Shown: positions 7,831 through 15,477, counted from the stretch's first letter. The stretch is 64,000 nt of DNA from Roseofilum reptotaenium CS-1145 (GCF_028330985.1 NZ_JAQMUE010000077.1:20945-84944), one strand, 5' to 3'. Numbers and translations: made by a program. The notes: generated by a model not told the origin, from the letters alone.

Positions 7831-9525
7831 ATGGATGAACAGCATCCCGAATTAGCCTGTTTAGTTGTACAAAAAGATGCAGACGAAGCAACTAAACGAG
7901 CCAACTTAGTGGAAGAACTCCTCGCTATTGGTACCGCTCTATCAGGGAGTCACGATTTACAACAGTTATTAGATCTGATTTTGTCCAAAAGTCGGGAAAT
8001 CACTTCTAGTGATGCCGGAAGTGTCTATTTAGTCAACCACAAAGAAGATGCCCAAGAGTTGATTTTTAAGACCGCCCAAAATGATTCGATCTCGACCCGT
8101 CTGTTTCAGGAATTTGCTATTCCCTTAACTCCGAAAAGTTTAGCCGGTTATGTAGCTCTGACTGGGGATACCTTAAATATTGTCGATGCGTACCAACTCC
8201 CCTCGTCCGTTCCTTATCAACTCGATCGCAGCTTTGACCATGATTTTGCTTATCGGACTTGTTCTGTTTTGGTGCTGCCGATGCAAAATAATGAAGGGAC
8301 AGTCATTGGAGTCTTACAGTTAATTAATCGCAAACACCAACCGGATCTGCACATTACGGCCACTAATGCTCTAGAGAATACTTTACCGTTTAGCCAGTTT
8401 CAAGAGCAAATTGTGCGATCGCTCGCTTCCCAAGCGGCTATTTCCATTGAACGAAATCACCTACAACAAAGTATTGAAACTCTATTTGAGGGTTTCGTGA
8501 AAGCCTCTGTACAAGTTATCGAAGCCCGCGATCCGACCACTTCTGGACATTCGGAACGGGTAGCAGAATTAACCGTTAGACTAGCCCAAGAAGTGAATGA
8601 TATTCACTCCGGCCCCCTCCATTTAATTTGGTTTAATGACCGGCAACTTCAAGAAATTCGCTATGCCTCTTTGCTACATGATTTTGGTAAAGTCTTGGTT
8701 CCGGAAACCATTTTAGGGAAGCGAGAAAAGCTTTATCCCGAACAGTTAGAAGTGATTCGCCATCGATTTTCCTTGGCTCAACGGACGTTAGAAATGGAGT
8801 GCTATCAAAACAAGTTTAAGTATTTAGTCGAACATCCCAGTCATCACCATTCAGAAGATACGGAAGAGGATTGTCCCCATTGCGATCGTTTGGGGCAATT
8901 AGACCAGGAATTAAATCAGGCGATCGCCTACTTAAAAGAATCTTTAGCCCTAATTGAAGACCTCAAGCGTCCCTTAGCCATTGAAACAAAAGAACTCAAG
9001 ACTCATTATCAGACGTTCAAGCAGCAATTAGAAAAGATTGCCCAATTCACCTATCGAGATGTGGATGGTCAACAAAAACCCTTACTCAAACCCGACGAAA
9101 TCGCTCAGTTACTGGTGGTTCGAGGCAATTTAACGACTCAAGAACGGTTGGCGATCGAGGCCCATGTCACCCATTCCTACGAATTTCTCAAGCGCATTCC
9201 CTGGACAAAAGGTTTACAAGATATTCCGGCGATCGCCTACGGACACCATGAAAAACTTGATGGCAGCGGATATCCCCAAGGACTCCATCAACAAGATATC
9301 CCCATGCAAACCCAAATGATGAGCGTTGCCGATATCTATGACGCGCTCACTGCCGCAGATCGCCCCTATAAACGCCGCCTTCCCATTGATATCGTCATGA
9401 AAATTCTCCATGAAGAAGCCAACAACGGCAAAATTAACCCCGATCTTGTTCTCCTCTTTGAACAGCGCCAAGTCTTTACAGCTCTCGGCCACACCTGGCC
9501 AAAAGAGAGCGTATCAGCCGCCTAA
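7831..9525 (+). CDS. GAF and HD-GYP domain protein, probable c-di-GMP phosphodiesterase
   Basis: 564 residues. A GAF sensor domain occupies about residues 30-205 (ELLAIGTALSGSHDLQQLLDLIL..., GVLQLINRK, SLASQAAISIERN). The HD-GYP domain has all hallmark motifs: HSERVAELTVRLA, LLHDFGKVLVP, HHEKLDGSGYPQGL and SVADIYDALTAADRPYKR. HD-GYP proteins hydrolyse cyclic di-GMP. Unusual is a long insertion of roughly 130 residues between the HD and GYP motifs, including HHHSEDTEEDCPHCDR, a possible Cys/His metal site, followed by long helices. The ATG follows a weak GAGGACTTAAGATC leader. Likely cytoplasmic, with an unknown GAF ligand. Confidence 0.92.
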   Translation: MDEQHPELACLVVQKDADEATKRANLVEELLAIGTALSGSHDLQQLLDLILSKSREITSSDAGSVYLVNHKEDAQELIFKTAQNDSISTRLFQEFAIPLTPKSLAGYVALTGDTLNIVDAYQLPSSVPYQLDRSFDHDFAYRTCSVLVLPMQNNEGTVIGVLQLINRKHQPDLHITATNALENTLPFSQFQEQIVRSLASQAAISIERNHLQQSIETLFEGFVKASVQVIEARDPTTSGHSERVAELTVRLAQEVNDIHSGPLHLIWFNDRQLQEIRYASLLHDFGKVLVPETILGKREKLYPEQLEVIRHRFSLAQRTLEMECYQNKFKYLVEHPSHHHSEDTEEDCPHCDRLGQLDQELNQAIAYLKESLALIEDLKRPLAIETKELKTHYQTFKQQLEKIAQFTYRDVDGQQKPLLKPDEIAQLLVVRGNLTTQERLAIEAHVTHSYEFLKRIPWTKGLQDIPAIAYGHHEKLDGSGYPQGLHQQDIPMQTQMMSVADIYDALTAADRPYKRRLPIDIVMKILHEEANNGKINPDLVLLFEQRQVFTALGHTWPKESVSAA

Positions 9526-9734
9526 GAACAATGAATAATTAACAATTAATAATGAACCATTACGTCTGATGGATTCATATTTTCATTCCCATTAGACGTA
9601 AACTCATATCAAATTCATTTATTCGTGCTACACACCAATCACCATGTATCCGTGTCCTCCTATCCCCCCCATCTCCCCATTCTCCCCCATCCCAAAATTT
9701 GTAATTCTTATCATTTCCCCCTCTTTTCCCCACA

Positions 9735-9797
9735 ACTTCCACAACATTTCCACAAGTTTCCCTGGTCTTTTCCACAACTTCTCCAGAATTTTACACA
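9735..9797 (+). other. Cluster of DnaA-box-like 9-mers, candidate replication origin
   Basis: Four sites in one orientation: ACTTCCACA (9735-9743), ATTTCCACA (9746-9754), TTTTCCACA (9768-9776) and TTTTACACA (9789-9797). Start-to-start spacing is 11, 22 and 21 bp, that is one, two and two helical turns. TTTTCCACA is a perfect match to the cyanobacterial DnaA box as I know it. The cluster lies in a 500 bp gap without genes and is followed by an AT-rich region with direct repeats. dnaA and dnaN are not in the window. Confidence 0.5.
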
Positions 9798-9900
9798 ACC
9801 TTAATCTGACAGAACTCCTATCTCACCGTATCACTAGGCTTGACTTGGGGATTTTCCTCCAGGGGTGACGGTCTCGATTCTCTATTCTAGAAAAATAAAG

Positions 9901-9954
9901 TTATGTAACAAAAACTAGCTTCAAACCCTTATTCTATCGTTTATGTAACAAAAA
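9901..9954. repeat. 14 bp direct repeats, 40 bp apart, in AT-rich DNA
   Basis: TTATGTAACAAAAA occurs at 9901-9914 and again, identically, at 9941-9954. The surrounding 9885-9985 stretch is AT-rich. The repeats could be regulatory sites for the DUF2811 gene 116 bp downstream, or part of an unwinding region beside the DnaA-box-like cluster. Confidence 0.65.
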
Positions 9955-10069
9955 ATGATTGGCTTTTTTAATATTTCGCAACATTGACAAGACCCCCCAT
10001 TCGTAGCACACAATAGAGTCGCAAGGCATCATGCCAACATCCACTCAACCCAACCCTAGAGGGCTGCAT

Positions 10070-10306
10070 ATGCATACTACAACTGTGAGTATTCTGGCAG
10101 AAATACCTGAAGACCTCCACGAATCCATCCAATGCTATTTAGAAAATCATCCCGATTGGGATCAAGAGCGGGTATTTTCTGCGGCCTTGTCCCTATTTTT
10201 GCTGCAAAATGGAAATGGTCAGACTCCAGAGAGCCATCAATCTAGCTATCGGAAGGCAGCACGGGTTTATCTTGATGCTCTATTTAATATATCTGCTCTG
10301 CCTTAA
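10070..10306 (+). CDS. DUF2811 family small protein
   Basis: 78 residues from the ATG at 10070; a start at 10031 would add 13 residues that do not look like the family. The core TTTVSILAEIPEDLHESIQCYLENHPDWDQERVFSAALSLFLLQNG is, from memory, the DUF2811 signature found across cyanobacteria. It is predicted helical and soluble, with a ribbon-helix-helix-like feel, but no DNA binding is shown. Function unknown. Confidence 0.8.
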   Translation: MHTTTVSILAEIPEDLHESIQCYLENHPDWDQERVFSAALSLFLLQNGNGQTPESHQSSYRKAARVYLDALFNISALP

Positions 10307-10645
10307 CGGTCTGCACCTGTTATTTATCCGGTCTTAACCTTCCTATCACTGATTCAACCTCATCAATTGAGCGGCTCGATACATCTAAAGTTGTTAACCC
10401 AGGCCAGAGTTGCTGAAGTGAATGATTAATGTAGGTCTAGAATCGGATTTGTTATTGGCCAATCCTCGCTTACCCCAGTTTGTCTATTGGAGAGGCCAAT
10501 TACATTAGGAGACTTAAAACCCATTCTAGAGGATCAATTAGAACACTTATCAGAATTACATAAAAGAGAGCGATCGCCGGTTTTTCTCCCTCCCCTCTGG
10601 AAACGCTACAGTAGAGGAATCGAATCATACCCAGATAACCAGAAG

Positions 10646-11203
10646 ATGCGATCGCCCCTACCCTTACTCACCGTTGAAGAATATCTACACGCTGAAGCAG
10701 ATAGCCCCATTCGCCATGAATACCTAGGCGGGCAAGTCTTTGCCATGGCAGGTGCAAGTGAAGAACACAATCTCATTGCCGGAAATCTTCTTGCTCTGTT
10801 GCGTCCCCATCTGCGAGGAACCGACTGTCGGGTATTTATATCCGACATGAAAATTCAAATTCAAGACCATATTTTTTACTATCCAGACTTGCTCGTAACC
10901 TGTAGCCGGAAAGACAATCATCAATACTTCAAAACTCAGCCCAACCTGATCGTTGAAGTCCTTTCCAAAAGTACAGAAAGCCTTGACCGACGAGAAAAAC
11001 TCACGAACTATCAAAAACTAGAAAGCCTCAAAGAATACGTTCTTGTCTCCCAAGAGAGAATCCAAGTTGAAGTCTATCGCCAAGAGGCTCCTGGCAACTG
11101 GACAGTCCAAATCTTAGACGCAGAAAGTGAATTAACCTTAGAATCAGTAGGACTAACCCTCACCATGGCCCAGATCTACGAAGATGTCTTCAATCTGGCA
11201 TAA
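10646..11203 (+). CDS. Uma2 family (DUF820) PD-(D/E)XK-type nuclease
   Basis: 185 residues from the ATG at 10646; upstream in-frame codons (TTG 10487) are not needed to complete the family. It has LTVEEYLHAEADSPIRHEYLGGQVFAMAGASEEHNLIAGNLLALL, FISDMKIQI, FYYPDLLVTC and PNLIVEVLSKSTESLDRREKLTNYQKL, the Uma2 order of motifs including the PD...VEV acidic core. These proteins are very abundant in cyanobacteria; their role is unclear. A shrunken second copy of this gene and about 70 bp of its upstream DNA lies at 15313-15477. The gap 10307-10645 holds no gene I can support. Confidence 0.88.
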   Translation: MRSPLPLLTVEEYLHAEADSPIRHEYLGGQVFAMAGASEEHNLIAGNLLALLRPHLRGTDCRVFISDMKIQIQDHIFYYPDLLVTCSRKDNHQYFKTQPNLIVEVLSKSTESLDRREKLTNYQKLESLKEYVLVSQERIQVEVYRQEAPGNWTVQILDAESELTLESVGLTLTMAQIYEDVFNLA

Positions 11204-11274
11204 TCGAGGGTAGTCATTATTTTTGCTGAGTTTGAACGTCGTCGCGATCGACAGTAATTGTAAGGAGTTTACTT

Positions 11275-11856
11275 GTGCTGACTGCAACTGAAGTAATAAC
11301 AGAAAAAAAAGTTTGGACAGATGAGGAATTCATGGCACTGCCCAAGGACGGACACTGCTATGAAATCGTAAATGGAGAATTGATCGACATGGGAAATTCA
11401 GGGGCATTACATGGCAATATTGCCATTATTCTAAGCTCTGCTCTTTTTGCAGTAGTCAATACCCAGAAACTAGGAGCTTTGTTTGACTCCAGCACTGCCT
11501 TCAAAATGAAAAATGGGAATAGGCGCTCTCCTGATATTTCCTTCTTTGCTAAAGAGCGTTTGCAAGGAATGACCGAACTCCCCTCTGGATTTTTAGAGGG
11601 TGCGCCCGATCTAGTCGTTGAAGTCCTATCTCCTGGCAATACCGTTGAAGAAATACACGACAAACTGGTGGAGTATTTTGAGAATGGTACTCGCCTAGCC
11701 TGGATTATTCACCCTAGCGAACATTATGTCTTGGTTTATCGCTCTGCCCAAGAACCCGATCGCCTGCTGAAATCTGTTGACGCTTTAGACGGTGAAGAGG
11801 TGATTCCTGGCTTTACCTTACCCGTGGCCGATCTATTCCAGAGACTTTCATTTTAA
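11275..11856 (+). CDS. Uma2 family (DUF820) nuclease, second paralogue
   Basis: 193 residues from a GTG at 11275, with an AAGGAG ribosome site eight bases upstream. Motifs: WTDEEFMALPKDGHCYEIVNGELIDMG, RSPDISFFAKERLQG, APDLVVEVLSPGNTVEEIHDKLVEYFENGTRLAWIIHP. This is a different Uma2 subfamily from its neighbour (YEIVNGEL and WIIHP type), so the pair is not a recent tandem duplication. The gene ends 34 bp before the duplicated trmD fragment. Confidence 0.88.
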   Translation: MLTATEVITEKKVWTDEEFMALPKDGHCYEIVNGELIDMGNSGALHGNIAIILSSALFAVVNTQKLGALFDSSTAFKMKNGNRRSPDISFFAKERLQGMTELPSGFLEGAPDLVVEVLSPGNTVEEIHDKLVEYFENGTRLAWIIHPSEHYVLVYRSAQEPDRLLKSVDALDGEEVIPGFTLPVADLFQRLSF

Positions 11857-11890
11857 CGAGAAAATGATTTATTGAGAATTAACCGAGTAT

Positions 11891-11994
11891 GGAACCATCT
11901 GGCCCCGAAACTCAGCCGGGCACGTATAGTGGGGATAATCCAACAACCCCTCCTCAAAACTCTCCGCCTTCAAAGACTCCTCCTTTCCCACCGT
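11891..11994 (-). pseudogene. Duplicated internal fragment of trmD
   Basis: 104 bp aligns without gaps to 15612-15715 inside trmD, with about five mismatches by eye and in the same orientation. It cannot encode an enzyme. With the Uma2 remnant at 15313-15477 it marks the left edge of the STAND/peptide/radical SAM cassette, so the cassette seems to have entered next to trmD with duplication of neighbouring DNA. Confidence 0.88.
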
Positions 11995-12022
11995 GTTCAA
12001 GTTTCAATCCCATTCATCGCTA

Positions 12023-13414
12023 TCAATTTCCACTTGGCATCAAACTCATCACATAATGCTGTAATACCGGCTGTAAGGCATAAAATTTTTCCTCTTTTTC
12101 AATTAAATAACGCCGAGTTAAAGATTGTAAAGCATTTAGTAGGTCTGAGGATGAAATGGGTTGATGCTCTAGTAATCTTGCCAGGTTAACCGGTTTGCCC
12201 TCTCTCGCCAACAGAAATATGACTTCTTTTTCAGTTTCCGATAACCGATTAAACTGTTGGTCTAAATTATCTTTTAAATCTTCAGGTAGTATAATATCGT
12301 CCTCAACAAATAACTCACTGGGGCTGAGTTCTAAATCTTCCATTAAAGTTGCCAATGTTTTTAACCATAAAGGGTTCCCTTGGTAGAGGGAAGTCAGCGA
12401 TTGACTAATCTCCGAACTGGCAATCCCGCGATCGTCAAATATTTTTACAGCCTCTTTGTAGTTTAACCCAGTCAGTGTAAGGCTGCGAACGGCATCGTAT
12501 TTGCTTTTGCACTGGGCAACTTCTCTCGGTTGTTCCCAACCAGTAAGCAACAAACAACTGTGATGATATAATTCCTCAATTTGCTTAAAGAAGGTTCCAT
12601 AATCTTTCGTTTCCGGTTTATATTCTCCTGAAATTTTTCCATCACTAAATAGATTTTGAACATCATCAAAAACCAATAAGCAGCGATATTTTTGCAGATA
12701 TTTACGCAGGGATAACCGCCTGTTTTTTTGAGGTACTGACTGGATTTCTTGCTGCTGGCGAAGAAAATCAATTAGATCCGTTTCTAGTTGGGCAAGCGTT
12801 GGGCAATTTTCTAGACTCCGCCACACCACATAGTCAAATTCATCTTTGATTTCTTGGATTAGTTTTGTCGCCAGTGTGGTTGTACCAATGCCACTTATTC
12901 CGTCAATGGTGACCAGACGACATTTTTCTTGAATAATCCATTTTTTCAGAGTTTTGAGTTCATCTGTACGATCATAACAAATTGGACAATCCGGCATTTC
13001 ACTCAAATCTTGATGCCTGATTTCCGTTGTTATCCTGTCAGATTTTGTGGAATGATTTCCCGTATTGGGTATATTCGACTGGTGGTATGCATCCCTACAA
13101 AAATTGTAATTACTAATCTGTGCAAAGTCTTTGGCGCAATTGGAAGATATAATAGCAACTTTTAACCTTTCCATTGTAGCTCGATAATTAGATTTATGGA
13201 CATCTTCCCCCAACATTTCTGAGAGTATTTGCCATAATTTAGAACCCACATCCCTAACATGACCTTCAGAACAGCGAAATCCATCAGCTATTTCTTGGTA
13301 TGTCTTACCTTGGACTGTTCCTCGAAGTACCGCTTCTTGCAAGTCATCAAGGTGCTGCTCTGTCTTGGCTAATACCAACTCATCTGCGAGTTTTAACATT
13401 TCCTTAAGATTCAT
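12023..13414 (-). CDS. STAND-type protein: vMAP-like helical N-domain plus degenerate NB-ARC ATPase
   Basis: 463 residues. Residues 1-85 (HLDDLQEAVLRGTVQGKTYQEIA, EGHVRDVGSKLWQILSE) match the helix-turn-helix-like N-domain common on cyanobacterial NB-ARC-WD40 proteins. NB-ARC follows: P-loop GISGIGTTTLA (172-182), Walker B LLVFDD (246-251), and LLTGWEQP (289-296) where the family has LLTSRE.P. The Walker A Lys is Thr and the sensor Arg is Trp, so ATP use may be lost. A winged-helix region (ETEKEVIFLLAREGKPV...LLNALQSLTRRYLIE) ends the protein; no WD40 repeats follow, and the C-terminus lies close to the cassette junction. It is divergent from the peptide operon with 190 bp between them, so a regulatory link is possible but unproven. 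Confidence 0.85.
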   Translation of the reverse strand: MNLKEMLKLADELVLAKTEQHLDDLQEAVLRGTVQGKTYQEIADGFRCSEGHVRDVGSKLWQILSEMLGEDVHKSNYRATMERLKVAIISSNCAKDFAQISNYNFCRDAYHQSNIPNTGNHSTKSDRITTEIRHQDLSEMPDCPICYDRTDELKTLKKWIIQEKCRLVTIDGISGIGTTTLATKLIQEIKDEFDYVVWRSLENCPTLAQLETDLIDFLRQQQEIQSVPQKNRRLSLRKYLQKYRCLLVFDDVQNLFSDGKISGEYKPETKDYGTFFKQIEELYHHSCLLLTGWEQPREVAQCKSKYDAVRSLTLTGLNYKEAVKIFDDRGIASSEISQSLTSLYQGNPLWLKTLATLMEDLELSPSELFVEDDIILPEDLKDNLDQQFNRLSETEKEVIFLLAREGKPVNLARLLEHQPISSSDLLNALQSLTRRYLIEKEEKFYALQPVLQHYVMSLMPSGN

Positions 13415-13452
13415 CCTCTCTCGCCCATCTCAGACTGGCTCTGATTATATCC

Positions 13453-13548
13453 TACATTTTCCGATGATTGCTGACATTTAGTGATAATTCCCAAATGGAC
13501 TTCATTTTTTTCTCAGAAAAGTTCATACTAAATATTACATTTTCCGAT
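13453..13548. promoter_or_regulatory. Two identical 13 bp direct repeats in the divergent promoter region
   Basis: TACATTTTCCGAT occurs at 13453-13465 and 13536-13548, 83 bp apart in the 190 bp between the STAND gene and the peptide gene. The second copy touches the predicted -35 box of the peptide operon, which suggests an operator pair for a shared regulator. Confidence 0.6.
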
Positions 13549-13577
13549 TGCCTAAGTCTCAATCAATGAAATACTAT
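13548..13577 (+). promoter_or_regulatory. Predicted sigma-70 promoter of the peptide/radical SAM operon
   Basis: TTGCCT (13548-13553), an 18 bp spacer and TACTAT (13572-13577) lie just before the precursor gene at 13605. The leader would be about 20 bases and has no strong ribosome site. Confidence 0.5.
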
Positions 13578-13604
13578 TAAAAAGTCAATCAACCTTAAAA
13601 GCTC

Positions 13605-13853
13605 ATGTCTCAAGTTATCTCTGTTAGTCCAGAAACTCTTCAGTCAGGAAATTCAAATCTAACCATAGATACCCAATCCGTTTATTCGGAATATCCTTTT
13701 CAAGAAATTTCTCAAGGATTATACAATGAAATTTCTAAGTCATTATATCATACTGAAAAAACTGAAGATGGTAGTGTTCCAGGTTTTTGCATATGTTGTA
13801 TCCAAGGTTGTTGTGTCAGCCATTGCTGTATTCAATGTATGAACATTAATTAA
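13605..13853 (+). CDS. Cys-rich precursor peptide of a putative radical SAM-modified RiPP
   Basis: 82 residues in two parts. Residues 1-58 form a Ser/Gln/Glu-rich leader-like segment (YPFQEISQGLYNEISKSLYHT). Residues 59-82 hold eight Cys (62, 64, 65, 69, 70, 74, 75, 78), with CC pairs at a strict five-residue period: CCIQG, CCVSH, CCIQC. The radical SAM/SPASM gene starts 26 bp downstream with its own ribosome site, so the two form an operon. Peptide plus SPASM enzyme is the minimal layout of sactipeptide and ranthipeptide systems, in which Cys sulfurs are linked to carbons of other residues. I do not recognise the sequence as a known family. A metal-binding (metallothionein-like) role is the main alternative. 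No protease or exporter gene is adjacent. Confidence 0.75.
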   Translation: MSQVISVSPETLQSGNSNLTIDTQSVYSEYPFQEISQGLYNEISKSLYHTEKTEDGSVPGFCICCIQGCCVSHCCIQCMNIN

Positions 13854-13879
13854 ATACATATAATGGAAAGGAGATGAAT

Positions 13880-15301
13880 ATGTACTACCCAAGCCAATAT
13901 AATCATTTATTTGAAACCACAACGGCTAACGGAAAACCAGTTAGGTTATTAAGCAACCTTTTTTTTGGTGCATCAATACAGGTCAATGCAAAAGTCTATA
14001 AGGTTTTTAAGGAGGCAGAAATAAATGGATCGATTCAGGGTAAATATTTAAGTGCAGACGTTTGGCAGTATTTCCTTGACAAAGGTTTTGTTTGGACTGA
14101 AGCAACCTCCGAAGATGCGACAATCAAAAGTTTATTTAGGAGACAATTCAACGGAGATGCAATTGCTGCTCATTTAAAAGGTGGTGATTATGGTTTCATA
14201 ACTTCTCTTAACTGCAATTTGGCTTGTCCCTATTGTTTTCAAAGAAGTAAGGCAGACTCTTGCGGATTTTTAACTCGACAACAAGTAGACTTAGCCTTCA
14301 ATGTCATAGAAAGTCGTGAAACTAAAATTAAGAGTCTTGTAAAAGAAGACAAAGGCTTTTTGCCAAAAATTTCAATTACTGGAGGTGAACCTTTACTACC
14401 CAACAAAGCGAACTTAGAAGTTCTAGAATACCTGCTTGAACGGTTGGGGGATTTACAGTGGCCATACAGTATTACTACAAATGGAACAGAGTTAGCCAAA
14501 TTTGTAAAGAATCGTTCCTTAGAAAAAAACTGTAATCATATCCAAGTGACTTTAGATGGATCTGCTGAAATTCACGATCGACGGCGTTGCTTTCGTAATG
14601 GTGCCCCTTCATTTGAAAAAATTTGTTCGGGAATTGATGCAGCTTTATCAGCTAACTGGCCAATTGTCTTACGGGTGAATTTAGATATAGATAGCGTTAA
14701 GTTTATCTCTCAACTTTCTCAATTCGTCCAAAAACAAGGATGGTGCAACAATCAACACTTTTACGCTTATGTATCGCCTGTAACGGATCATGGAAATATC
14801 GGTGATTATGAGAATCCTAATGAAGCAGATTTGCTCGTTAAGCTATTGGATATACTTCAAGAAAGTCCAGAGGTAAGGGAAGTTTTTGATATTCGGCATT
14901 TTCGAGGCTTTAGTTATGTAGAGCAAATGCTAAATAAAAAACCACGTTATCCGATTTTTTATCGATGTGAAGCTGTCCGAGAAATGTATATTTTCGATCC
15001 TAAAGGAGATATCCATGTTTGTCTTGAGGCGGTTGGAGATCGATCTTTTCGGATTGGAACCTACGATCCATCCTTGAGTTTAAATGATGCGTCAGTAACT
15101 AAATGGACTCAAAGAAGTGTTATGGACTTGGACAACTGTCGTAACTGTAAAGTTCGCTTTATTTGTTCTGGTGGTTGTGCTTTTGAGGGATTTAACTACC
15201 CAGAGAAAATTCATTGTATGCCTTTCCTGGAAGAAATAGATATTGCCTGGGAATACTACGTTAAAACTAAGCCAGAATTATTTAAGGGTAGCGCTTTGTG
15301 A
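13880..15301 (+). CDS. Radical SAM/SPASM peptide-modifying enzyme
   Basis: 473 residues from the ATG at 13880, six bases after AAGGAG; the ATG at 13874 is too close to that site. Numbering from 13874: an N-terminal region of about 100 residues (possible leader-binding part), the CxxxCxxC cluster CNLACPYC (C114, C118, C121), ITGGEPLL near 168-175, SITTNGTE near 199-206, VTLDGS near 225-230, and a SPASM domain. The SPASM Cys are C365, C383, C422, C425, C431, C435 and C448 (the last six in GDIHVC, CRNCKVRFICSGGC and HC), the canonical seven. It should carry three [4Fe-4S] clusters and act on the peptide encoded upstream. Its AT-rich composition and missing HIP1 sites contrast with neighbours, which fits transfer. 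Confidence 0.92.
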   Translation: MYYPSQYNHLFETTTANGKPVRLLSNLFFGASIQVNAKVYKVFKEAEINGSIQGKYLSADVWQYFLDKGFVWTEATSEDATIKSLFRRQFNGDAIAAHLKGGDYGFITSLNCNLACPYCFQRSKADSCGFLTRQQVDLAFNVIESRETKIKSLVKEDKGFLPKISITGGEPLLPNKANLEVLEYLLERLGDLQWPYSITTNGTELAKFVKNRSLEKNCNHIQVTLDGSAEIHDRRRCFRNGAPSFEKICSGIDAALSANWPIVLRVNLDIDSVKFISQLSQFVQKQGWCNNQHFYAYVSPVTDHGNIGDYENPNEADLLVKLLDILQESPEVREVFDIRHFRGFSYVEQMLNKKPRYPIFYRCEAVREMYIFDPKGDIHVCLEAVGDRSFRIGTYDPSLSLNDASVTKWTQRSVMDLDNCRNCKVRFICSGGCAFEGFNYPEKIHCMPFLEEIDIAWEYYVKTKPELFKGSAL

Positions 15302-15312
15302 TGTCATGAAGG

Positions 15313-15477
15313 GCGATCGCACTTTTTCCTCCCTCCCCTCTGGAAACGCTACAGTAGAGGCATCGAATCATACCCAGGATAAGCAGAAGATGCGATCGCC
15401 CCGTTCGTCATGAATACCTGGGCGGGCATATCTTTGCCATGGCCCAAATCTACGAAGATGTCTTTAACCTGGGATAA
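15313..15477 (+). pseudogene. Remnant of the Uma2 gene at 10646-11203 with two internal deletions
   Basis: The sequence matches three blocks of the upstream Uma2 locus: its leader plus first codons (to GCGATCGCCCC), a middle block (CATGAATACCTGGGCGGGC...TTTGCCATGG) and the last codons (TACGAAGATGTCTTTAACCT...). The two joints fall at short shared words, GCCCC and CCATGGC, so deletions probably occurred between these direct repeats. It ends four bases before the trmD stop codon. Confidence 0.85.

Noticed and set aside
9720..9800. Possible CRISPR-like array of TTCCACAA units
   Set aside because: Units are only about 9 bp with 11-22 bp spacing and no longer conserved repeat, which fits DnaA-type boxes rather than CRISPR.
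9575..9868. Open frames on both strands in the gap before DUF2811
   Set aside because: They arise from a pyrimidine-rich tract (poly-Pro/Phe/Ser/His or Gly-rich products) and have no protein-like composition.
10487..10645. N-terminal extension of the Uma2 gene from a TTG at 10487
   Set aside because: The extra 53 residues do not resemble the family, and part of this DNA is duplicated with the remnant at 15313 as leader sequence. The ATG at 10646 gives the normal Uma2 length.
12929..13165. Plus-strand open frame within the STAND gene
   Set aside because: Antisense shadow of a clear NB-ARC coding region, with no domain or ribosome site.
13790..13853. Metallothionein reading of the Cys-rich tail
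   Set aside because: Possible in principle, but the long leader-like segment and the directly following SPASM enzyme favour a modified peptide. Kept only as an alternative in the feature note.
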